Assembly (NCBI GenBank): GCA_963701435.1
Contig: CAVPAL010000017.1
Span: forward strand, 1 to 64,000
Length of the DNA: 64,000 bases
Origin: JAACFF01 sp963701435
GTDB lineage: Bacteria; Chloroflexota; Anaerolineae; Promineifilales; Promineifilaceae
Direction: 5' to 3'
Part shown: positions 9,352 through 17,923 of the stretch, piece by piece
How the letters are laid out: every line of letters begins with the position of its first letter
Position numbering within the stretch: position 1 is the stretch's first letter
Program-made: the position numbers and the translations under genes
Notes under the pieces: generated by a model
Databases searched by the model: none
What the model saw: only the letters and a program-made list of their open reading frames with translations
Told to the model about the DNA's origin: nothing

Positions 9352-9891
9352 ATGAGCCCTATCGATACTGAACACCCAAATCCCCACCAGGCTTTCCACC
9401 TGGTCCTGGATGGACGCCGGCGCCAACAGGCGCTCTGTGATGATCTTGAGTTGTTGGCGGATCACTTGGGCCAGAGGCTCGACTATCACCTCACTGAGAA
9501 GTGCCGGCACTACCTCGCGAGTGATTTGATGCTCCACCAAAAAGACGAGGAAGCTGTCTTCAACCTCTTGCAGGTGAGGCGGCCGTCGGTGTCGGTTTCG
9601 CGGCTGATTAATCTTGCCGTCGCAGAACACGAACGCCATCGGGAGTATGCTCTCGAAGTCAACGAATGTCTGGGTGAACTGAGCGAGGGCGGGCGCAATC
9701 CCAATACTGAAGCGTTGGGCTACCTCCTGCGCGCTACCTTCGAGAACATACGTCAGCACCTCGAATGGGAAGAAGTCACGCTTTTCCAAGACGCCCGCCA
9801 TGCGATAGCAGCAGCGTCACACGATGAGCTCGCGAAGCAGCTGGCGATGAACCGTCAGGGGCGACCGTCGCGTCTTTGGATCATTGACTAG
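9352..9891 (+). CDS. Hemerythrin-like (HHE) domain protein
   Basis: An open frame begins at 9253, but the ATG at 9352 has a GGAAG site and gives a 179-residue protein that fits the family. It is a four-helix bundle with histidine/glutamate metal-ligand positions spread along it: HQAFHLVLDGRR, LMLHQKDEEAVF, AVAEHERHREYAL and IRQHLEWEEVTLF. Such proteins bind a di-iron centre and sense or scavenge O2, NO or peroxide. It sits directly upstream of an FNR-type regulator, which fits a shared role in oxygen or nitric oxide response. Confidence 0.7.
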   Translation: MSPIDTEHPNPHQAFHLVLDGRRRQQALCDDLELLADHLGQRLDYHLTEKCRHYLASDLMLHQKDEEAVFNLLQVRRPSVSVSRLINLAVAEHERHREYALEVNECLGELSEGGRNPNTEALGYLLRATFENIRQHLEWEEVTLFQDARHAIAAASHDELAKQLAMNRQGRPSRLWIID

Positions 9892-9920
9892 GGCGTCGGC
9901 TTCTTGGGTGACGAGACGCA

Positions 9921-9949
9921 TTGATATTTGTGAATATGTTGGCTACGAT
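9921..9949 (+). promoter_or_regulatory. Sigma-70-type promoter of the FNR-type gene
   Basis: TTGATA at 9921-9926 and TACGAT at 9944-9949 are separated by exactly 17 bp. The predicted transcription start is near 9956, leaving a short leader to ATG 9985 and ruling out the TTG at 9955 as the start codon. Confidence 0.5.
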
Positions 9950-9984
9950 CGAACTTGAGAGTGGCTCGATCGAGAGCACTGCCA

Positions 9985-10722
9985 ATGACCAGCGCAAGTG
10001 TTGCTTCACGACTAACTGGTAGCTGCGCGTCCTGTCCATCGCGCATGGACGGTATCTGCTGTGGCTTGGCTGCGGAAGAACTGCGTGTCCTGAGCGGTAT
10101 GATGCGGCATCGCTATTTTGAGGCCGGCAAGCAAGTCATCCACCAGGACGACGTCAGCGAGTTGTTTGCCGTGGTCGTCTCCGGGGCGATTAAGCTGACG
10201 CGCACACTGTCCGATGGGCGGGAGCAGATTGTGGCACTGCTTACCGAAGCCGATTGCCTTGGCGACCTCTTCGCCCGGGAAAGCCATGAGACGGCGACGT
10301 GCCTCACCGATGTCGTGCTGTGTTGTTTTCCGCGCGGCAAGTTCAAGGCCCTGCTCAGCGAGCACCCTGACCTCGAGCGCCGCCTCTTGACGCTCGCGAC
10401 AGATGACCTGGAAGACGCACGCGACTGGCTCCTCACGATCGGGCGCAAGAATGCTGCCGAAAGAGTGGCAACCTTCCTGTTGTGGCTCTTAAAAAAACAG
10501 CGCAGCGTGCCGCCCCAATCCCTCGAGGCGTGCCCCGACCTTGTTATTGAACTCCCGCTCACTCGTCATGAGATCGGCGATTTTCTAGGACTGACCACGG
10601 AAACAGTGAGCCGACAGATGACCAGGCTGCGCCAAGCCGGCGCGATAACTCTTGATGGAAGTCACCGCGTGGTCATCGAAAAGCGCGAACTCTTGGAGCA
10701 GCTGGCCAGGTCTGAGCCATGA
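9985..10722 (+). CDS. FNR-type Crp-family transcriptional regulator
   Basis: Counting from ATG 9985, the protein has an N-terminal cysteine cluster CASCPSRMDGICCG, a cyclic-nucleotide-like beta-roll domain (GKQVIHQDDVSELFAVVVSG, IKLTRTLSDGREQIVALL), further cysteines (CLTDVVLCC), a dimer helix, and a C-terminal helix-turn-helix (TRHEIGDFLGLTTETVSRQM). Four spaced cysteines are the ligand set of FNR/FixK-type [4Fe-4S] oxygen sensors. It probably switches anaerobic or microaerobic genes. A decayed copy of its last 20 codons lies at 11,726-11,788. It is preceded by its own promoter and followed by a convergent sulfotransferase. Confidence 0.85.
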   Translation: MTSASVASRLTGSCASCPSRMDGICCGLAAEELRVLSGMMRHRYFEAGKQVIHQDDVSELFAVVVSGAIKLTRTLSDGREQIVALLTEADCLGDLFARESHETATCLTDVVLCCFPRGKFKALLSEHPDLERRLLTLATDDLEDARDWLLTIGRKNAAERVATFLLWLLKKQRSVPPQSLEACPDLVIELPLTRHEIGDFLGLTTETVSRQMTRLRQAGAITLDGSHRVVIEKRELLEQLARSEP

Positions 10723-10747
10723 CCATCGATGAACCATGTCGAACCGA

Positions 10748-11380
10748 TCAGGCCTTGCCCGAGACAAGGTCCCAGAACTCCGCCCGGTTGTTGGTTCGCG
10801 GGAAGGGGTCACTCGGTGCCGGCACGTCAAGGAATTCGCACAGCGGATCCCAGCCGCTCTTGACCTCATAAACAAGGAGCCGATCGGCGGGAATTTCGGC
10901 CTTGACCGCTTCGTTGTGGGCCTCGAAAGCGGTGCTTAGCCCCTGCATGTCGAGACCCGTGGGGAAGCCCGTCTTCGCGATGACGGTACTGCCCATGTCG
11001 AGCCAAGCTCTCATTTCGGCTGGCGCGTCGTCCTTGCCAGCGAGGAGCCTGTAGATCGTCTCCGAGAAACTTGCGGCCCAGCTTTCCGGGCTGCGGACCG
11101 TGAGGATGAATTTGGCGTCAGGATACGCGGCATTCAGTTCTCGAAAGAAGCCGGCCGTGGGCCAGTCGACTGCGCTTTCATAGCCCTCATAGATGGCCGT
11201 CCAATTTGGATTGCCGGCCGTGGCGTTGACCCAAAGCGGCACCTGCACATCCATGTTGTGGAGGACCTCTTCCATGTGATGGCAGGGACCGAGCCCCAAT
11301 TGATTGATGGCGAGCTTGAGCGAATACGTCCCCGTGCGTCCAACGCCGGCACCGATCATTTTCATGAACTGCAATCTCAT
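10748..11380 (-). CDS. Sulfotransferase family protein
   Basis: This 210-residue protein matches the Sulfotransfer_4-type group. It has an N-terminal PAPS-binding loop GAGVGRTGTYSLK, then LGPCHHMEEVL, DWPTAGFFRELNAAYPDAKF and ILTVRSPESW, the second cofactor motif with conserved Arg and Ser. It would transfer sulfuryl from PAPS to an unknown acceptor. M6 (11365) is an alternative start. It ends 26 bp from the FNR-type gene, tail to tail. Confidence 0.8.
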   Translation of the reverse strand: MRLQFMKMIGAGVGRTGTYSLKLAINQLGLGPCHHMEEVLHNMDVQVPLWVNATAGNPNWTAIYEGYESAVDWPTAGFFRELNAAYPDAKFILTVRSPESWAASFSETIYRLLAGKDDAPAEMRAWLDMGSTVIAKTGFPTGLDMQGLSTAFEAHNEAVKAEIPADRLLVYEVKSGWDPLCEFLDVPAPSDPFPRTNNRAEFWDLVSGKA

Positions 11381-11534
11381 TCGTTAGCGTGAGGTCAATA
11401 GAAAAGAGCATGCTTGCCGCGAAGTCTAGCACGTTCGACCAAAATCCTGTTCCCATTGGAACAGCGACGTGAGGCCACCGGAGCTAGTGCTCTGTGTCAC
11501 AGAAGCGAGGTGCCAGATGATAATCGGAGGACGC

Positions 11535-11724
11535 ATGATGAACCCGTTGGTGAGCACAATCGCAACTGGCATTTTTCAGCTCTGGCAAGGGCTCGCACTG
11601 ATCACGGCCGCTATCCTGACGGTGCCCTCATGGAGGACCAAGCCGCGTCACATCGAACTTGATCGCCGAGCAAAGAGAGGACCTGGTCGTCGAACGAGGC
11701 GCGATCACCTGGATATCTCGATGA
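11535..11724 (+). CDS. Small membrane ORF, first of two paralogs, frameshifted
   Basis: Behind GGAGG, ATG 11535 opens a short protein with one membrane segment (MMNPLVSTIATGIFQLWQG, then LALITAAILTV) followed by PRHIELDRRAKRGPG. A one-base shift lets the ending read VVERGAITWIS and stop at 11,722-11,724. The gene at 12,970-13,166 has the same ribosome site, the same N-terminus and the same xRHxELDR...ITWI tail, so the pair are paralogs. The Arg-rich tail loosely recalls DUF1127 proteins, but this is not firm. Function unknown. Confidence 0.4.
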
Positions 11725-11725
11725 A

Positions 11726-11788
11726 AGTCATCGGGTCGTCATTGAGAGACGAGAGCTGTTGGAGCGACTGGCCCAGATTGAGCCGTAA
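11726..11788 (+). pseudogene. Relic of an FNR/Crp-type gene 3' end
   Basis: The 21 codons read SHRVVIERRELLERLAQIEP then stop. The intact regulator at 9985-10722 ends SHRVVIEKRELLEQLARSEP. Similarity continues past the stop into non-coding DNA (both have a ...ATCGA... and ...CAGGCC stretch), so this is a duplicated and decayed segment, not chance. No start or upstream domain remains. Confidence 0.7.
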
Positions 11789-12237
11789 CAATCGACGATA
11801 CAGATCAAATCGATCCAACCAGGCCGCACGCACAATCTCGTCGACGAGACAGTGTCCGATGTCGCATATTTGTCACGTCTCTGGCAAAACAGAAACTTCT
11901 TTTCGGAAAAGATAGAAGGCAGATACAAGTCTTGATAGTAAGGGCTAAGGATCGGTCTCAACCCCGCGAGATAAGTTCCGGCTAGGTCTCATTTTGCTGA
12001 TGTCTCTCATTGAGATCTAGGATAGCGACCGCAGTGCGCTTCACGGCGTGCTGTGGTCGATCTGTTTCGGTGCCGGCATCGACAGGGTTGGCCTGAAAGT
12101 CGCGCCAAACAAGACCTTGTGTCAACGCGGCCTGGGATCCTTGTTCTCGCGGCTCGCCACTTTATCCGCGACAGGGTGGAACGCTCTTAGAGCCTGGCGT
12201 CGGCTGATCGCGCCAGTCGGGTCTCGGGGCCGAAAAG
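11789..12237. other. Intergenic region without a recognisable gene
   Basis: About 450 bp with only short, poorly supported open frames on both strands. Its first part still resembles the DNA downstream of the FNR-type gene. The rest shows nothing I can identify. Confidence 0.4.
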
Positions 12238-12672
12238 CTATTCCAAGGTAATCGCAAGGCCACTGAGGTCGAGGTTGACCAGCAGCCCAACCTGACGGCC
12301 CGTGAGTTCGAGGACGGCGCCCTTTTGGTTGGTCAGCACAATGGCCCGCGCGCCGGCGCCAACTGCGACGCCGGCGCCGCCGGCCACGTAGACGCCCTCG
12401 ATGTCGGACGGGCGCCGGATATTACGGACCCTGCCACGCAGGACCGTCCTCGACCCACCAAAAACGAGGCCATAGTCGAGCCCGCCAGTCGTCAGGGGAT
12501 ACTGTTTCCCACGGAAGGTGAGGCTGCCGCTGCCGCCGGAGCCGCCGATGAACCAGCCGGCCTTGTAAATCGTCAGCCTGACGTAACCGCTATCGGCAAT
12601 AGTTTGCGACGTTGAAGCAAGGAGAAGCAAAAGCGCGGCGAGCGTCGCACGTACGGCAATGGACGTCGTCAT
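12238..12672 (-). CDS. Exported glycine-rich protein of unknown function
   Basis: Start ATG 12672 follows GGGAGG and gives a clean signal peptide (TTSIAVRATLAALLLLLAS, cleavage near TIADSG). The mature ~120 residues are beta- and glycine-rich: KAGWFIGGSGGSGSLTFRGK, GLDYGLVFGGSRTVLRGRV, RRPSDIEGVYVAGGAGVAVG. The last pattern recalls the C-terminal domain of DUF1134/EipA-like envelope proteins, but I am not certain of that family. It is likely periplasmic. Confidence 0.6.
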   Translation of the reverse strand: MTTSIAVRATLAALLLLLASTSQTIADSGYVRLTIYKAGWFIGGSGGSGSLTFRGKQYPLTTGGLDYGLVFGGSRTVLRGRVRNIRRPSDIEGVYVAGGAGVAVGAGARAIVLTNQKGAVLELTGRQVGLLVNLDLSGLAITLE

Positions 12673-12969
12673 GTTGTGAACCTCCCCCAGTTTGCAAGCC
12701 AAAAATCGGCAACATCTTCTTGCTGTCTGATGCTATGGCGGGATTCTGGCCGCGTGATGTCGGCACGGCTTGCCTGCAGTTATCCCAGCAACGGCCCTGA
12801 AGCCACGACCAATAATATTTGGCGTGATCCCGGACACTGACACGCCTGCGGCGTTGCAGATCTCTCGTAGCGTCGGCAGCGTTCCGCTCGGAACAGCCAC
12901 ACGAGGTCGCACAACGTACGCTCTCATTCACGTGAGGTCCTCTGCCTCATGAGAATTGGAGGAAGCGTC

Positions 12970-13166
12970 ATGAACTCGTTGCTCAACTCAATCGCAAGTG
13001 GCACCGTCCAGGTCTGGGAAGCGCTCGCCGTCATGGCCGTTGCTCTCGTGCCGGTGGGCTCACGTGAGGCGGTGGCGCAGGCAACCCCATGTCACGTCAC
13101 GTCGAGCTTGATCGTCACGCGAGGCGTGACATTGGCTTGGAGCCGGGCTCGATCACGTGGATATGA
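12970..13166 (+). CDS. Small membrane ORF, second of two paralogs, frameshifted
   Basis: ATG 12970 follows GGAGGAAG and encodes MNSLLNSIASGTVQVWEALA with a hydrophobic stretch (VMAVALVPV). The matching tail is in another frame, where 13,089-13,166 reads MSRHVELDRHARRDIGLEPG and SITWI, then stop. Layout and sequence parallel the copy at 11,535-11,724. Both copies are broken between membrane segment and tail, so either there are two indels or the two parts are separate small genes with the tail starting at its own ATG 13089. Confidence 0.35.
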
Positions 13167-13710
13167 AGACGTCGGGCTCTGCTGTGGGGGGATCTTTCGA
13201 CCGCTTCGCGCACCGTTCGTTGGTCACATCAGTCAGCCTGTGGTCTGCCCCGTCGCCTTGGAGGAGCTTCGTCGACTCACTGTCGTTGTGGCTTTCGGGG
13301 TCGGGAGACGTGGCTCGCGAGGGCCGGGAACTCCACGCGCTCGAGTCGGGCGCGATCCAGAGCGAAAGGTCAGCGGCCAGTGGATTGATCTTGCGCGCGG
13401 CCCATTAGGACCGTTCGTCGCCTGCGTCACGAACGCCGCGGTCTGTTCGACTGGAACGGGCACAGGCGTGTCCCTTTTCTGCGCCCCGGCCGCTGTCGGG
13501 AGGGCCCCACCCGAGTAGCGAATGCCCCGATCCGAGGCCGTCGAACGCGGCCAGCGATCGTGCGGCCGGACCGAGGTTGCGTAGCGCCGCAATGCCTATT
13601 CGAGGACATCGGCCTGGCCGGAACGGCGTCCAAAGGTCGTGTCCTTTTCGCCGCCAACAGTGGACCCGAATCAGGCACGAAAGATCAATGAACCGCCTGC
13701 GACCGGGACC
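13167..13710. other. Region without a supported gene
   Basis: The long plus-strand frame through 13,518 and the minus-strand frames here show no family similarity and read like GC-driven open frames. I see no recognisable coding content before the L,D-transpeptidase. Confidence 0.35.
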
Positions 13711-14742
13711 ATGAAAGCGAACCAGCGTTTTGCCCTCACGGCTTCGGCAGTGACCGGCATTTTGTTTGCCGGGACATTTGCGGCGCTCGTGTCTGTCGAG
13801 GACGGGGCGCAAGTGCCGCCCATGCTCAGGCCGGCCCAAGTGCCGATCCCGGTCTCGGCCCGTGCAGAGGCGACCCGTGCCCCTAAACTCACGGCACCGC
13901 GCTTTGCCTACGTGCCGCCCGAGATCGGCATCCTCACGGCACCCCCGGACGGGGGTGTTTCGGCCAGGCCGGCAATGGAAAGTGGGACCTGGGCTGTCGA
14001 CGTCAGGAAGACGGCCACACATTCTGAGGTCGCCAGCCCGTCGTCCTCGAGGGACAACGTCGAGCGCGAGGGGATCAAGTCAGCCAAGCACCGTCGTCGT
14101 CCCGTTCTCGCAAAGCGGCTGGCACAGATCTCGCCCCGCGCGAAGCGACGGCTACTACGGAAATTCGAGGCTGTAAAAGCAACGTGGCCGCCGAGAGAGG
14201 TAGCCTTCGTCGCCTTCAAGGACGAAAAGGTCCTCGATCTCTATGCCCGCGCGCTCGAAGGCGGATGGACCTTCGTCCACCGATACCCTGTGCTCGCGGC
14301 GAGTGGCCGGGCTGGGCCCAAGCTGCGTCAAGGCGATCGGCAAGTCCCGGAGGGCGTCTACCGGATCAACTACTTGAACCCCACCAGTCGCTACCACGTC
14401 TCCTTGCGGCTCAATTACCCCAATGCCTTTGACCGCAAAATGGCGGCCGTCGACAAACGCAGGGGGCTTGGCGGCGACATCATGATCCACGGCAAGAACC
14501 TCTCGGCCGGTTGCCTCGCCATGGGCGACGCCGCGGCAGAGGAACTCTTCGTACTCATTGCCGAGGTCGGCAAGTCCCGGGCCCGCGTCGTCATTGCGCC
14601 GACGGACTTCCGCCGTCAGGCCGCGTCAAGGTATCCGACATCGCCGCCTTGGCTGCCGACGCTCTACACGAAGCTGGCGGGCGCGATTTCCGAGTTTCCG
14701 CCGCCTCCGCGGCCGGGCCTCCTGTCGCTCCTTTGGCCTTGA
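13711..14742 (+). CDS. YkuD-type L,D-transpeptidase, membrane-anchored
   Basis: From ATG 13711 the protein begins with a single membrane segment (RFALTASAVTGILFAGTFAA), then a ~130-residue proline-rich periplasmic linker. A YkuD domain follows: EVAFVAFKDEKVLDLYAR, the substrate-side GPKLRQGDRQVPEGVYRINY, and the catalytic motif GGDIMIHGKNLSAGCLAMGD containing the active-site His and Cys. These enzymes form 3-3 peptidoglycan crosslinks or attach proteins to the wall. The upstream GTG 13639 would add 24 residues before the membrane segment and is less likely. Confidence 0.85.
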   Translation: MKANQRFALTASAVTGILFAGTFAALVSVEDGAQVPPMLRPAQVPIPVSARAEATRAPKLTAPRFAYVPPEIGILTAPPDGGVSARPAMESGTWAVDVRKTATHSEVASPSSSRDNVEREGIKSAKHRRRPVLAKRLAQISPRAKRRLLRKFEAVKATWPPREVAFVAFKDEKVLDLYARALEGGWTFVHRYPVLAASGRAGPKLRQGDRQVPEGVYRINYLNPTSRYHVSLRLNYPNAFDRKMAAVDKRRGLGGDIMIHGKNLSAGCLAMGDAAAEELFVLIAEVGKSRARVVIAPTDFRRQAASRYPTSPPWLPTLYTKLAGAISEFPPPPRPGLLSLLWP

Positions 14743-15550
14743 GCGGGGTCGGACTTCATCCACGGTTCACTCCGACGCTGAAGCACGGCCCGGGAAACTG
14801 ACCTGTCGGGCGCCGAGAACGAGCGGGCTCCGTTGAGTGGACACGGCCCGCCAGAGCCCTTCTCGCGGGCACTGGGCAGGGGACGTGTTGCAGGCCGTCG
14901 ACCATGACGGCACTTCAATGGGGCCGCGTGGGCGGGCCAGAGCCGCTGTCCGTCAGGCAATGACGAGGCCTGTGCCTCGCACTGTACGAGCGCAGACGGC
15001 CGTGGGGCGCGACCAGGGCGACGCTGCCTTGATGGTTCAATGGGGCGGGCCGAGGATGTCCCTGAGAGGGCCGGCGGTGTGACCCATTGGATAGGCTCCG
15101 GACGCAAGTCAAAATCCACACCACAACAAAAGGTATGTGCATGCAGCTTGTTGCTACGTATTCCTAAGGAACAGCTCCCCCCCCCGCCGCGGTTCAAGTT
15201 CCTGCCGGATCTCTGTCTGCTGCCCCACTGTCACCGAGATCGGGGCCGGCGACCGCAGGGCGTCCCTGACCGTGCTGCGGTCGCTCCACGATTTTTTCAG
15301 TGGCATCGTTCCCACGAACATTCGCCTTAAGGGCTATCCGAAGCAGCTGATGGCTGCGTCGTTTCAGTGTCCTGCACGCCGTCTTTCGCGGAGACGGTGA
15401 GGGGGCGGGGCATGATGGGCGAACTCTGTGCGCTGGTCGGGGGCCGTCCAAAATTGAAATGCAACCTCAGGGGATCGATGATCTGTCGCGCCGCCCACCG
15501 GGTCCGCTTTTCGCCGGTGCGGTGCAACGCATCGTGGTGCCCGAGGCAAT
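14743..15550. other. Region without a supported gene
   Basis: About 800 bp of GC-rich DNA with only short frames on both strands, none with recognisable domains, signal peptides or good ribosome sites. It looks non-coding or decayed. Confidence 0.4.
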
Positions 15551-15807
15551 GGGGCACTTTGAACGCGTTCGAGACCGCTATCGCCTTGCCGCGGGGCTTC
15601 GCAAATCCGAACCGATCGGCCTTGGGCCTAGCAACTGTCCGACGCATCGAACGATCGCACGACGAGAGCAGGGGTACCGTCCGCTCAATCCTCAAGCTTT
15701 AGGTGACCTTGCGAGAGCTTGGATTTGTCGTCACCCCGACAAACGACGACTACGAGAGCGGTCCTGCCCCCGAAAAACAAAATGCGACGACGAACCGATG
15801 TGACTAA
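15551..15807 (+). pseudogene. Degenerate XRE regulator copy
   Basis: The stretch 15,630-15,700 reads LATVRRIERSHDESRGTVRS then ILKL, aligning with the XRE protein at 1738-2007 (ATVRRIEQSEGEIRGTARTV, QKLQ). The next codon is TAG (15,700-15,702) where the intact gene has CAG. Similarity continues after it (VTLRELGFVVTPTNDDYESG). Upstream, the first helix region is recognisable at DNA level (TTTGAACGCGTT versus TTTGAGCGCGTG) but shortened and out of frame. A nonsense change plus a deletion make this a pseudogene. Confidence 0.7.
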
Positions 15808-15957
15808 GCCCTGGCCAGGTAGCTAAACGATCCGCGAAAGCTCAAAGGTCGGCTCGCGAGGCTCGGGCAAGCGCCCTTGCCTTGGCCAAAGCGCTTGCTC
15901 CCCTGCCGGCTTCGGCCAGGCCTCAGGGCCCTTCATCGAGATCACCGTGCTGGTGAA

Positions 15958-16896
15958 TTAGCCGGCCGGGGTGTCGCCTTCCTTTCGATCCCCTTTCCGC
16001 TCGGTATCTGAGACGCGCTCGGGAAAGAGGAACGAACTCGGAAACTGAGCGCCGTGGCTGATCGTTCTGGGCCTCGGACGGTACTCTGGGCGCGGGTTCG
16101 GGTCCGGCTCAATCGCCTTGCGGTACAAGTGCCAGCTTGCATGCCCCAGGATCGGCATCACGACCGCCAGTCCAAGAAACAGCGGCAGTGACCCAAGGAC
16201 AAGACTGACTGCCACGATCAGGCCCCAGAACGCCATTGCCGTGGGGTTCTTGAGGACGGTGCGGATTGACGTGAGAACCGCGCTGGCGGCACCGACCCGG
16301 CGATCGAGCAGCAGGGGGAACGAGACGACCGTGAGGCAAAAGACCGTGACCGCGAAGGCGAGCCCGATCAGGTTGCCCGCGATGATCAGGAAATGGCCAT
16401 CCGGGGTCTGGAGGACTTGCTCAAACAGGACACCAAGGGAGGTCGGCGCCTCACGGCCAAACGTCGCCACGAAGAGGGCGTGGGCGACGGCGACCCAGAT
16501 CAAGAGTACCAGGAATAGCATGGCGCCCAGAAGCAGAATGGCCGGCAGTGATGGCGACCTCAGGACGTCGAAGGCGTGGTGCCAGGACGTATCGAGGCCC
16601 ATCTCGCGGCGACGACTGAGTTCATAGAGCCCGATCCCGAGAAACGGGCCGACCAGGGCAAAGCCGGCGGCCATGGGATAGAGCAGCGGCAGGATGTTGT
16701 AGCCGAAGGCCACGCGACCCAGGATGAGGCCGACAATGGGATAGATCAGACACAGAAACACGACGTGGGTCGGCATGGCGCGAAAGTCATCGACCCCCTT
16801 CTTGAGGGCCTCGACGACGTCGCCAGTGCTGACGTCGCGGACAATGGGCAGGGCCTCGGCCGGTTCGATCGGGGCGATGGCATCGGTACGTGACAT
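15958..16896 (-). CDS. DUF2189 domain integral membrane protein
   Basis: This 312-residue protein has about six membrane helices in three pairs, opening with DVVEALKKGVDDFRAMPTHV and VFLCLIYPIVGLILGR. It continues with PLLYPMAAGFALVGPFLGIG, LYELSRRREMGLDTSW and the hydrophobic pair around LLLGAMLFLVLLIWV. This is the DUF2189 pattern common in alpha- and betaproteobacteria, sometimes described as related to cytochrome oxidase subunit I-like membrane proteins. The function is unknown. AGGAGG precedes the ATG. Confidence 0.8.
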   Translation of the reverse strand: MSRTDAIAPIEPAEALPIVRDVSTGDVVEALKKGVDDFRAMPTHVVFLCLIYPIVGLILGRVAFGYNILPLLYPMAAGFALVGPFLGIGLYELSRRREMGLDTSWHHAFDVLRSPSLPAILLLGAMLFLVLLIWVAVAHALFVATFGREAPTSLGVLFEQVLQTPDGHFLIIAGNLIGLAFAVTVFCLTVVSFPLLLDRRVGAASAVLTSIRTVLKNPTAMAFWGLIVAVSLVLGSLPLFLGLAVVMPILGHASWHLYRKAIEPDPNPRPEYRPRPRTISHGAQFPSSFLFPERVSDTERKGDRKEGDTPAG

Positions 16897-17164
16897 GGGC
16901 GTCCTCCTGAACGTTTGTGTTCAAGTGGCAGTGCCACGATGCCAATTCGGCTCGAGCGATCGCTCGAGCATGAGGCCAAGTCCGCATCGCGGCAGCCATC
17001 TCGACAGCAGATTACGTTATCAATCTACGACAGCAGTATCGTTTGCCGCGCCCGGGCCTCTCGCCGAGGCGTTCAAATGAGCCGCGGATGACGAATCCGT
17101 CATCGCAGGTCGGCAATTTCAAACCCTGTCGCTTTGGCAGCCACGACAAGGCACTCGCCCAATT

Positions 17165-17410
17165 CTAGGCCGCGATGGCTTGGCTGGGCTGTAGCACAGC
17201 TTCACTCTGATAGAGAACGCCGAGCCAGTCGCAAGTCTGGGCGTCTTGCGCACCAAAGGCAACCAAATAGGCGCGACCCTCGTCGAGGATCTCAACCAAT
17301 TCGCCAACCGCTCCCTCGCTCAGTGTGTAGCCGGGAATGGAATGCGACAGGGCATTGCGGTCTGCAGCTTCGATCTTGTCCAAGCGACGCAACAACTTCA
17401 CTGAAAACAT
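17165..17410 (-). CDS. Small protein of unknown function
   Basis: An 81-residue protein with GAGGG upstream of ATG 17410. It is helical at the start (FSVKLLRRLDKIEAADRNAL) and mixed after (GELVEILDEGRAYLVAFGAQ). There are no known motifs or membrane segment. I accept it on ribosome site and sensible composition only. Confidence 0.45.
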   Translation of the reverse strand: MFSVKLLRRLDKIEAADRNALSHSIPGYTLSEGAVGELVEILDEGRAYLVAFGAQDAQTCDWLGVLYQSEAVLQPSQAIAA

Positions 17411-17923
17411 AATTTTCGCCCTCCACGAATGTCAATTTCAGGACTTCCGGAAGTCGCCTAACGACGAGCCCATAGAGACTAGCAGATGCGAGTAGTATCC
17501 GTCGACCGACCGCGCATCGCGACTAAACCAACCGCTGCTGGTCTCGGGCGGGATAAGGCAGCGGCATTGCCAGAGTCAACGAGACGGAGCAGCTTCAGCT
17601 GCTGTCGCGGATTTTGCCTGCGTGCATGGGCCGCTTGAGCCTTGCATTCGACGTCACGATGGGGTGGAGGAGGTTCGCGATGGTGGGCCAGTCGGCTTGA
17701 GCGCCCTGGCGCCAGTCGTGGAACCTTCTAGAAAACTTGGTTCTGCGTAACGCGGCATGATAGATCCGCGCGGCACTTGGAAGGAGCGCTTCGAGCGGGC
17801 CTCTCACGAGGACAATGGTTCAGATATGTTAGAGGTGTCGACAAGCCCGCTCAGTCAGGAGCAAACCCAGTGTTTGTTCGACGCAGGACCTAACCTATTC
17901 AAGCTGGGCGATTGGCCTAGGCG
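17411..17923. other. Region without a supported gene
   Basis: About 500 bp, with one short minus frame (17,595-17,807) lacking a ribosome site or domain. Nothing else recognisable. Confidence 0.35.

Noticed and set aside
13405..14022. 205-residue minus-strand open frame
   Set aside because: Overlaps the L,D-transpeptidase start antisense and has no recognisable domain or ribosome site.
14664..15197. 177-residue minus-strand open frame
   Set aside because: Arg/Pro-rich, no domain, partly antisense to the transpeptidase end; looks like a GC artefact.
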